A stretch of 39,748 nucleotides of DNA, taken from the NCBI GenBank assembly GCA_038058095.1, contig JBBUBW010000043.1, positions 1 to 39,748 of the forward strand, given 5' to 3'. This DNA is from VMFW01 sp038058095. GTDB lineage: Bacteria; Patescibacteriota; Minisyncoccia; UBA6257; 2-01-FULL-56-20. The position numbers and the translations under genes are program-made. The notes beneath the pieces are model-generated. The model was given only the letters and a program-made list of their open reading frames with translations. It did no database searches and was not told where the DNA came from. Shown here in pieces: positions 1-6,178 of the stretch (the stretch's first letter is position 1; each line of letters starts with the position of its first letter).

Positions 1-86
1 CTCTCGATAAAGCCGCCAAAATCGGCGTCATCAAGAAAAATAAATCCAGCCGCCTCAAATCCCGGCTAGCCAAAAAACTTAAGTAG
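1..86 (+). CDS. rpsT: Ribosomal protein S20, C-terminal end (partial)
   Basis: Reading from base 3 gives the last 27 residues of a basic protein, including AAKIGVIKKNKSSRLKSRLA, ending in TAG at 84-86. This is the typical C-terminal helix of S20, a primary 16S rRNA-binding protein of the small subunit. The gene begins outside the window. A bidirectional hairpin terminator follows at once and separates it from the convergent holA. The family call rests only on this short tail, but the AAK.GVI.KN(K)..R.KSRLAKK pattern is distinctive. Confidence 0.85.
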   Translation, partial: LDKAAKIGVIKKNKSSRLKSRLAKKLK

Positions 87-89
87 AAA

Positions 90-119
90 AATAAATAGCG
101 TCCGAGGACGCTATTTATT
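90..119. terminator. Bidirectional rho-independent terminator between rpsT and holA
   Basis: A perfect 13-bp stem (90-102 with 107-119) closes a CGAG loop. The A/T-rich outer arms give a U-rich tail in either direction. It lies between the convergent stops of rpsT (86) and holA (121), so it can serve both transcripts. Confidence 0.85.
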
Positions 120-120
120 T

Positions 121-954
121 TTACCCGATTACTAAATCGAGTAACGCTTCCTCGTACTCAATCTTTCCCGACTTCACCATTAAATCATAATTCGCCAGCG
201 TCTGAAGTTTATCCGGCAATTGATACGCCAAAATATTAAAAATCTTCGCTGGCGGATCGTTAGTCCCAAAAACCTTCTCGAGTGCCCAGAGCCGAGCCGC
301 CACGTCTCGCGATTTAAAGCCCAAAATCAAACCCCAAAAATTCGGCGCCTGCTCCACTCCCAAATCCTCCAAGTCCTTAATCTGAATTTCCTGACTAGAC
401 CCTGAGCCCGCCGAAGGGGTACCGAGAAACCGAATCTTATCTAACTCCGTAATCAACCGCCAAGTATCACCCTCATAAACTTGAGCTAAAAACCTCACCC
501 CGTCCGGTGAAATATTTATCTCCCGCTTTTTGGTCTCGGTGCGCACAAAACTTTCCCATTCCCTACCTTTCAAAACCTCAAATTCTTGGGTAAAGACCGG
601 TTTTTTAACCAAAAAATCCAACGCCTTCACCGGCTTATCTTTTTCCGAAATCAAAACCGTAATATTTTTATTTTCAAGGACACCTTTTAATATATTTATA
701 AAATCCTTCCCCGCCGCAGTTTTAGCAAAAGACGAATCTATTGTTTCGAATAAACTACTCACCACCGCCATCTTCGCCGTCTGAAAAAGCGATTGATTGA
801 TTAAATATTCCCTAAATTTCTCGAGCGAGCCATCATCCAAAAAATCAAAAGTCCCAAGTCCCAAGTCAGTCCGTCTGCCTCGAAACTCCGCCACAATCTC
901 CCGCTTCTTAGCTTCTCGCCGATAATCATCGGGACCGTATAAAAAAATAATCAT
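121..954 (-). CDS. holA: DNA polymerase III subunit delta (HolA-like)
   Basis: This 277-residue protein opens with MIIFLYGPDDYRRE, the usual start of the delta clamp-loader subunit. Delta opens the beta sliding clamp and, with gamma/tau and delta', loads it on primed DNA. No intact Walker A is seen, as expected for delta. It is shorter than the roughly 340 residues of E. coli delta, which is common in small genomes. Its ATG overlaps the TGA of the upstream NYN gene (ATGA at 951-954), implying translational coupling. A second copy of its first 25 codons lies upstream at 1642-1716 (see the stub entry), so this locus has been rearranged. The terminator at 90-119 ends the unit. Confidence 0.8.
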   Translation of the reverse strand: MIIFLYGPDDYRREAKKREIVAEFRGRRTDLGLGTFDFLDDGSLEKFREYLINQSLFQTAKMAVVSSLFETIDSSFAKTAAGKDFINILKGVLENKNITVLISEKDKPVKALDFLVKKPVFTQEFEVLKGREWESFVRTETKKREINISPDGVRFLAQVYEGDTWRLITELDKIRFLGTPSAGSGSSQEIQIKDLEDLGVEQAPNFWGLILGFKSRDVAARLWALEKVFGTNDPPAKIFNILAYQLPDKLQTLANYDLMVKSGKIEYEEALLDLVIG

Positions 955-1508
955 AAAAGTTTTGGCGGTAGAAAATTCTTTATATCCTCCGGTCTTAACA
1001 AGCGAACATCGTCACAAACCTTAGTCAATCCAAATGACTGACCTTTCGCGGTACCAACGTACTGTATTTTCTTGCCAAAAGACTTAACTTCTTCAGCTGC
1101 CGCCACCAAATCGGTGTCGGAACTAACCAAGTATGCCCAATCATACTTGTCCTCTCTCGCAAATCTAATCATTTCAACCGCCAGCCTAACATCAACGCCT
1201 TTCTCATGAAACGTCTTATCTGGATGCTGAATGAGCTGGCCCAGCGTAACTGACACATTTTGCTGTTGTAGTTTTCCAACCAACCTTTGCTGATCCGCAT
1301 ACATCTTCTCTGATTTTTCGTTATTTCTTCTTCGCTTCAGCGCGCCAATATAATATCTTGCCTCGATCAAATCGTTTGGCTTCACCAACCAAGTTGAAAA
1401 TTTATGAAATTGAAAATCAAGTAAACTAAACTTGCCATCAATGCTATCTGAGAGTTCTTTAAGTTTAAAATAAAAATTGTTTCCGTCAACAAAAACAAAA
1501 GCACGCAT
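951..1508 (-). CDS. NYN-domain (LabA/DUF88-like) PIN-fold protein, probable RNase
   Basis: This 185-residue protein has the NYN fold signature. There is an N-terminal acidic site in FVDGNNFYF (Asp8), a central EKGVDVRLAVEMI (Asp106), and SSDTDLVAA (Asp131, Asp133). These Asp residues match the metal-binding set of PIN/NYN nucleases, so RNA cleavage is the likely activity; the substrate is unknown. A TATACT -10 box at 1515-1520 is only 6 nt upstream of the ATG, so the mRNA is probably leaderless. The gene ends in an ATGA overlap with holA. It sits between holA and a duplicated holA start at 1636-1716, so it appears to have been inserted, or carried in with the downstream holA allele. Confidence 0.8.
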   Translation of the reverse strand: MRAFVFVDGNNFYFKLKELSDSIDGKFSLLDFQFHKFSTWLVKPNDLIEARYYIGALKRRRNNEKSEKMYADQQRLVGKLQQQNVSVTLGQLIQHPDKTFHEKGVDVRLAVEMIRFAREDKYDWAYLVSSDTDLVAAAEEVKSFGKKIQYVGTAKGQSFGLTKVCDDVRLLRPEDIKNFLPPKLL

Positions 1509-1514
1509 AAATAA

Positions 1515-1520
1515 AGTATA
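1515..1520 (-). promoter_or_regulatory. -10 box of NYN gene (leaderless)
   Basis: TATACT on the minus strand lies 6 nt before the ATG at 1506-1508. Transcription would begin at or next to the start codon. No good -35 box is seen. Confidence 0.5.
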
Positions 1521-1542
1521 TTCTAAACCTCAACAAACGAAA

Positions 1543-1572
1543 ACTGCCGTCCCGGAAAACCGAGAGGGCAGT
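1543..1572 (-). terminator. Hairpin terminator upstream of the NYN gene
   Basis: An imperfect 13-bp stem (11 pairs) closes a 4-nt loop. On the minus strand it is followed by TTTTCGTTTG. It would stop transcription arriving from the PsbP-like gene and the holA stub before the NYN promoter. Confidence 0.55.
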
Positions 1573-1635
1573 GAGATTAACACCGTTATCCTAACATATC
1601 ATTATGATTCGTCAATAGAATTGGGGATAACCGGT

Positions 1636-1716
1636 TTACAACCGGAACTCCGCCACAATCTCCCGCTTCTTAGCTTCTCGCCTATAATCATCTGGACCGT
1701 ACAAGAAAATAATCAT
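1636..1716 (-). pseudogene. Truncated duplicate of the holA start (26 codons)
   Basis: Bases 1642-1716 repeat the first 75 bases of holA (880-954) with six differences. In frame, all six are synonymous (TTT/TTC, TTA/TTG, CCC/CCA, CGG/AGG, TTT/TTC, CGA/CGG). After 25 shared codons the frame reads one Leu and a TAA stop. Its ATG lies 3 nt past the stop of the PsbP-like gene, so this is probably where the resident holA once began. Synonymous-only divergence implies both versions evolved as functional holA before one was cut down. I infer that a related holA allele, coupled to the NYN gene, replaced the resident copy and left this stub. Confidence 0.85.
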
Positions 1717-1719
1717 TTA

Positions 1720-3213
1720 TTAGGGTATATACTGCTCAACAATTGAAGTTACCCTACCGCTTTCGTCTTGATTTATCCAGTAAGGAGGGTAACTTGGAAC
1801 GTAAAACTTCGCGCCCGGCTTTACCTCGTTTATACTTTGACCAAAATTACTCTTGAATTCTTGAGCGGTGATAGATACACCATTTGGCTCAACTAAATCC
1901 CAGCCATTACCAAGAACTGTAACTTTTGCGCCTTCTTTCACTAATAAAGATTGAACGACTTCGTCTTTGTTCGATATTGTGTAGTTATCTGGCAAAAAAC
2001 ACCCTCCCCCTTCATCCGGAGTACAGCCACCGTTTTCTTTCAAAAACTTAATAGCCGCCTCGCCGTAGAAAAATTTCACCTCATCGAAATCGATATATAT
2101 TCCCCCGCTATTTTCATAAACTTTTTTAATATATCCAATCCTCGCGCCGCGAGGCTTTGTATAGTCTACAACAACTTTTTCAGTCGCCGGCTCGATAAAT
2201 TTAAAAGTAGAAAGGATTTTTTCACTCACATCAGAACCATCATCAAGCATAAAAGAGCACACTGCTTTATCCTTCACTAAAAAAACATTAGCATTTAGAG
2301 GAATTGCCTCTGTATCCACAAACCTTATTGCATCATACCCACCAACCTTTATAGTCTCTTTCTCCGGAGAATACATCTTCATAACAGAACCCCATCTTTC
2401 ATTAAATAACTCGCTGAGAGACAGAGATTCACTATTAGCATCTTTTTTACAACTGGCATTAAACCAAGGCTCATCACCGGTTTCAAATTTCTTCACACTT
2501 ACAACAACTATCCAACCCCCTTTTTCGTATTGCACAAACCAATTACTTGGATAATCAAACGTAAAGCCCTCGGCTTCATTTCTATACGTCTTCCACCCGC
2601 TCGTATCCACCGTACTCGTCGCCGGCTCGATGAATTTGAACATCTTCCCAATTTCAGTAAAAACTTTATCATCACTGTCAACCAAACAATAACTCAGGTT
2701 ATATATATATTCTCCCCTTACAATTACAAATCTAGCTCCGCAAGGTCCCGAATCAACTTCCGGATGAGCATCATACTTATAAGCTGCATAACCACCAAAA
2801 CTAAAAGAGCTGGTTGATAAGTAGGCATAAGGATTATCATGATTTTTTGCTATAAACCAATCTGTTAAGTTATTAAATCTGAATTTAGTAACCAAAATCC
2901 TAAAGCCATAAAACGATTCGCTATCACTTCCTTGGTTGATAGGTGGGTGAAAGTATATATCTAAACTTGAAGAACTAGAGTAGTCTTCGCTCGGCCAGTC
3001 GCTTGGGTATTTAAACTCAAACCCATATTTTTCATTTCTATAAGTCTTCCACCCCGAAATATCAGTCGTCGCCGTCGAAGTTCCATTTTGAATTCCCGCC
3101 CCAGCTCCAGGTGGTTTAACCCCCGGCTTCAGCCACAAAACCAAATACGCCACCCCAGCCAAAATCACCAACCCCCCAACCACCGCCAAAATTTTCTTCC
3201 AATCTATTGCCAT
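1720..3213 (-). CDS. Membrane-anchored PsbP-like repeat protein
   Basis: This 497-residue protein has a short cytoplasmic start (MAIDWKK), one membrane segment at about 9-27, a Pro/Gly/Thr linker (30-50), and a large outside part. Two homologous domains begin at about 51 and 203. Each opens with SGWKTYRNE followed by G-F-F-YPS-W, the motif of PsbP-like or MOG1-like lipoprotein domains common in Patescibacteria. The last 150 residues form a third, different domain that I do not recognise. Function is unknown; an extracytoplasmic structural or binding role is likely. A TAAAAT -10 box at 3220-3225 is 6 nt from the ATG (leaderless). Its first ten codons are duplicated at 3771-3800. Confidence 0.7.
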   Translation of the reverse strand: MAIDWKKILAVVGGLVILAGVAYLVLWLKPGVKPPGAGAGIQNGTSTATTDISGWKTYRNEKYGFEFKYPSDWPSEDYSSSSSLDIYFHPPINQGSDSESFYGFRILVTKFRFNNLTDWFIAKNHDNPYAYLSTSSFSFGGYAAYKYDAHPEVDSGPCGARFVIVRGEYIYNLSYCLVDSDDKVFTEIGKMFKFIEPATSTVDTSGWKTYRNEAEGFTFDYPSNWFVQYEKGGWIVVVSVKKFETGDEPWFNASCKKDANSESLSLSELFNERWGSVMKMYSPEKETIKVGGYDAIRFVDTEAIPLNANVFLVKDKAVCSFMLDDGSDVSEKILSTFKFIEPATEKVVVDYTKPRGARIGYIKKVYENSGGIYIDFDEVKFFYGEAAIKFLKENGGCTPDEGGGCFLPDNYTISNKDEVVQSLLVKEGAKVTVLGNGWDLVEPNGVSITAQEFKSNFGQSINEVKPGAKFYVPSYPPYWINQDESGRVTSIVEQYIP

Positions 3214-3285
3214 AGCTATATTTTAGCACAAACAAAGAATCAGCCGGTCTCTAAATTACAAAAAGGTTGAAAAAAATTGAGAAAC

Positions 3286-3501
3286 CTATCTAACTGCTAC
3301 AGCCAAGTTTTTCATCAAAAACTCTTCGGCGCTTTTCTTTCCAATCTTCTCGCTCGCCCCAATTATTTCAAGATAAAGCGGCTTCCCTTTGCCGTCAAAA
3401 TCAACAAAAATCTCCGGTGAAATTTCAACCGTTTTTTTAGACTTACCCTCCTTAAAAGTGATATTGATAGCGTCCGCTTTCGAATCGTAGGTGATTTTCA
3501 T
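3286..3501 (-). CDS. DUF2283 family small protein
   Basis: This 71-residue protein starts MKITYDSKADAINITF and continues through ..EISPEIFVDFD..G to a Leu/Ile-rich GLEIIGAS-like segment, here YLEIIGAS. This is the DUF2283 pattern. Such proteins are often encoded beside a DUF4258 protein in an arrangement resembling a toxin-antitoxin pair; here the DUF4258 gene lies 12 bp upstream on the same strand. By analogy DUF2283 would be the partner or antitoxin, but no activity can be read from the sequence. The pair lies inside a segment bracketed by a 30-bp direct repeat of the PsbP-like gene start. Confidence 0.8.
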   Translation of the reverse strand: MKITYDSKADAINITFKEGKSKKTVEISPEIFVDFDGKGKPLYLEIIGASEKIGKKSAEEFLMKNLAVAVR

Positions 3502-3513
3502 ATCTAAACCATA

Positions 3514-3744
3514 CTACTTCTTTTTAATTTTTTCAACCCAATAAGCCGTGATAACTATCGTATTTCCAGGCTCAGTCCTATAAACCACTGACAAATACAG
3601 CTTTTTGAACTTCTTATAATTTATCCGCCTATTTCCATAACTTAAAGCAACATGGCTTGGACTCTTCAACGCTTCAATAACCAAACTCCTCTTGATATTC
3701 CTTTGATTCAATTTAACGAACGCATGTTCAGTAAAAATTACCAT
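3514..3744 (-). CDS. DUF4258 family protein (possible toxin partner)
   Basis: This 76-residue basic protein begins MVIFTEHAFVKLNQRNI and ends VITAYWVEKIKKK. The early His with K/R..R..I and the late V.TAYW match DUF4258, a small fold related to RelE/HigB-like mRNA interferases. It is first in a two-gene unit with DUF2283. An AAGAGA sequence just before the ATG can act as ribosome-binding site. Toxin activity is an inference from family context only. A 12-codon stub of the PsbP-like gene start ends 20 bp upstream. Confidence 0.75.
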   Translation of the reverse strand: MVIFTEHAFVKLNQRNIKRSLVIEALKSPSHVALSYGNRRINYKKFKKLYLSVVYRTEPGNTIVITAYWVEKIKKK

Positions 3745-3764
3745 TTCTCTTGCTTAATTATTGT

Positions 3765-3800
3765 TTACCTCGCCAAAATTTTCTTCCAATCTATTGCCAT
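3765..3800 (-). pseudogene. Duplicate start of the PsbP-like gene (12-codon stub)
   Basis: Bases 3771-3800 are identical to 3184-3213 (30 of 30). They encode MAIDWKKILA, then Arg and a TAA stop. The two copies are direct repeats flanking a 557-bp segment that holds the DUF2283/DUF4258 pair. This is the same arrangement as at holA. Confidence 0.8.
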
Positions 3801-3870
3801 GAATTAATTATAAACTATCTGTATATCTGTAAGCCATCTGTATTCTGTAGCCCAAAAGCTGCAAAATAAA

Positions 3871-4749
3871 TCACACCACTAGACGCTGACAGATGGGACA
3901 AAAATGCGCCGACCTCTGCCCCACCTTAATTCGATGTATGAAATGACCTTTAGCACACCTCTGCCCATGCCGCTGATACATTAAAATCACACTTCCATAA
4001 TTCCCTTTTTTGCCATAAGTATCGCGAAAATCATCCGAGCTTGTCCCACGCATCTTGATTCCTTTCTCCAAAATTTTTTTCATCGCCGAATAGAGAACTT
4101 TAATCTGCGGCTCTTTTAGTTTTTCGACACGGCTCAACGGATGAATTTTCGCCGTATATAAAATCTCATCCGAATAAATATTCCCAATCCCCACCACAAA
4201 TTTCTGATCCATTAAAACCTGCTTTATCTTTCCTTTTTTAGTTTTAAATAGCTCGCGAAAATCTTTGTAACTAATCTCCAGCGCCTCCGGTCCCAAATCT
4301 TTCAAGTCCGGCAAATTCAAAATTTTATCTTTCGGTCCGCACAAAACTTTCGCGAATCGTCTCATATCCGAAAGCGCCAGCATCGGATATTTTTTCGAGT
4401 CCAGATAAAAAATCAGCCGAATAAACCCATTTTTCGGGTCTCGCATCTCTTTAGGTTCCCCTTCTGGCATCCAACGCCCAACGTCTAACTTCCAACTCCC
4501 CAAGAGAAGATGCCCAGTCATTTTCAAGTGAACTAAAATCAAATGACCACTCGAAATTTCGATTAAAATATTCTTTCCCCTCCTCGTCACTCCTAAAATC
4601 TTTTTTCCCACCACGTGTTTTTTAAACTGCGCCAAACTTAAACCCTTAAAATACTTCGGCCAATCCGTCCAAACATCCAAAATTCTGCGCCCAACCACAC
4701 GCTTTTTTAAATCCCTAACAACAGTTTCTACTTCTGGTAATTCAGGCAC
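3871..4749 (-). CDS. mutM: Formamidopyrimidine-DNA glycosylase
   Basis: This 292-residue Fpg/MutM excises oxidised purines such as 8-oxoguanine and nicks the abasic site. The start is GTG, giving (M)PELPEVETVV with the catalytic Pro2 and Glu3; Lys59 is in the usual beta-hairpin (RRGKN). The helix-two-turn-helix ends in GIGNIYSDEIL. The C-terminal zinc finger is atypical. The second pair CPIC (284-287) is normal, but the first CxxC is replaced by Cys265-x3-His269, so zinc may be held by C3H or the site weakened. A heptamer-derived insert (SWKLDVGRW, about 85-93) follows MTGHLLLG. It follows the sensor kinase by 23 bp on the same strand. Confidence 0.92.
   Translation of the reverse strand: MPELPEVETVVRDLKKRVVGRRILDVWTDWPKYFKGLSLAQFKKHVVGKKILGVTRRGKNILIEISSGHLILVHLKMTGHLLLGSWKLDVGRWMPEGEPKEMRDPKNGFIRLIFYLDSKKYPMLALSDMRRFAKVLCGPKDKILNLPDLKDLGPEALEISYKDFRELFKTKKGKIKQVLMDQKFVVGIGNIYSDEILYTAKIHPLSRVEKLKEPQIKVLYSAMKKILEKGIKMRGTSSDDFRDTYGKKGNYGSVILMYQRHGQRCAKGHFIHRIKVGQRSAHFCPICQRLVV
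4469..4499 (-). repeat. Partial heptamer array inside fpg
   Basis: Read on minus, units of 7 nt such as GTTGGAA, GTTAGAC, GTTGGGC and GTTGGAT follow each other in frame and encode KLDVGRW. This is one arm of the GACGTWR-type repeat seen complete in polA and ileS. Confidence 0.65.
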
Positions 4750-4772
4750 CGGAGCATTAAAAAATTAATTTG

Positions 4773-6113
4773 CTATTCTCCGGCTACTTGCTCCCTCTCC
4801 GGAATCACTTCCATGCTTGTAGGCAACGTAAAGAAAAAAGTCGTCCCCCGATTCATCTCCGACTCCGCCCAAATCTTTCCCCCGTGCGCCAAAACAATAT
4901 TTTTATTAATATACAAACCCAATCCCGACCCTTCGGTTTGGAATTTCGTTGCGTTCTCCGCCCTGAAGAACTTCCCGAAAATTTTCTTGATTTCTGCTGG
5001 CGGGATGCCGATACCGGTATCTTTAACACTCACCTGCACAAACGGCTCATCTTTAACCTGTTCAACTTTAACGATCACCTCCCCGTTCTGCACGTTGTAA
5101 CGAATCCCGTTATCCAAGAAATTATAAAAAACCATCGTCATTTTCTCCTGATTAATCAAAACCGGCGGTAATGGATCTTTTGGCCGATCAAAATAAACCT
5201 TAATACTTGCCCTTCGCGCCTGCGGCATCACTTGAGCCAAAATATTATTAATAAAGTAAACCAAATCGGTCGGCTCAAAATTATATCCAAACCTTCCTTC
5301 CTCAATTTTCGCGATATTAATCAAATCCTCGATAATTTTTAAAAGTTGCTGCCCACCCATCAAAGCGTTATCAACCAAAACTTGGCTCTCCTCGCTTAAA
5401 CTTTGATCTTTAACCAAACTTTCGAGCGCCCAATTGATATTTGTTACCGGCCCTCGAAGCTGGTGAGAAGCCACTGTCACAAATTCACTCTTGGAACGCA
5501 ACAAAAACTGCTCCCGCGTCCTGTCGTGAATCACTTTCATAAAACCCAAAATCCCTCCTTTGACGTCGCTGATTATCGTCGTAATCACCCGAAGCTCCAT
5601 ATCCGGTTCCTCGAAAGACAAATCCACCACTTGCGGATAAACTCCCGCTTTAGACCTGCTCGTAATTGAAGGCGCGAGCGACGGGAAAATCACCTGAGCC
5701 AACCTCTGGAGTTCCGGCCTCTCCACGTCTTGAGTTTTAATCACCTGCCCCACAACATCCCCGGTTTTAAGGTTAAACAAATCTTCCCCGGCGGGATTAA
5801 AAAACAAAACTTTAAATTCCCGGTCATAAATAATCGTTGCGTCCTCCAAAGTTAAAACCACATTTCGTAGTTCCTCGCGCTCCACCGAAATATCGAAATT
5901 TTTCTTGGCTAAAGAATAAAGGAAAAACGAAAGCCCTCCACCCGAAATTACTAAAAGTCCGCCGGTAAAAATTGCGTATTTAATCTCGAGGTAAAGAAAC
6001 GCAATCACAATCGCCACCGCCATCGGCACCAAAAAAACAAAAAGCATAAGCTTCTTTTTAATATCGAAAGGAGCGACTGGTTTTGCTTTTTCTGGTTCAA
6101 ATGGACTAGGCAT
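4773..6113 (-). CDS. Membrane sensor histidine kinase with PAS domain (orphan)
   Basis: This 446-residue protein has two N-terminal membrane segments (about 22-42 and 46-67), a PAS domain (about 80-200), a HisKA dimerisation helix with phospho-acceptor His217 in SHQLRGP, and an HATPase domain. The latter shows the N box NFLDNGIRYN (Asn335), the G1 box DTGIGI (365-370) and the G2 box GSGLGL (395-400). The very short loop between the membrane helices suggests it senses through the membrane or the cytoplasmic PAS domain rather than a periplasmic domain. No response regulator lies nearby, so its partner is encoded elsewhere. It sits between polA and fpg on the same strand. Confidence 0.92.
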   Translation of the reverse strand: MPSPFEPEKAKPVAPFDIKKKLMLFVFLVPMAVAIVIAFLYLEIKYAIFTGGLLVISGGGLSFFLYSLAKKNFDISVEREELRNVVLTLEDATIIYDREFKVLFFNPAGEDLFNLKTGDVVGQVIKTQDVERPELQRLAQVIFPSLAPSITSRSKAGVYPQVVDLSFEEPDMELRVITTIISDVKGGILGFMKVIHDRTREQFLLRSKSEFVTVASHQLRGPVTNINWALESLVKDQSLSEESQVLVDNALMGGQQLLKIIEDLINIAKIEEGRFGYNFEPTDLVYFINNILAQVMPQARRASIKVYFDRPKDPLPPVLINQEKMTMVFYNFLDNGIRYNVQNGEVIVKVEQVKDEPFVQVSVKDTGIGIPPAEIKKIFGKFFRAENATKFQTEGSGLGLYINKNIVLAHGGKIWAESEMNRGTTFFFTLPTSMEVIPEREQVAGE

Positions 6114-6178
6114 ATGATTAGATTTTGTTAGTGAAGAATGAACTTAAAAAATCAATCATCCCGAGTTTGTACGAGGAA

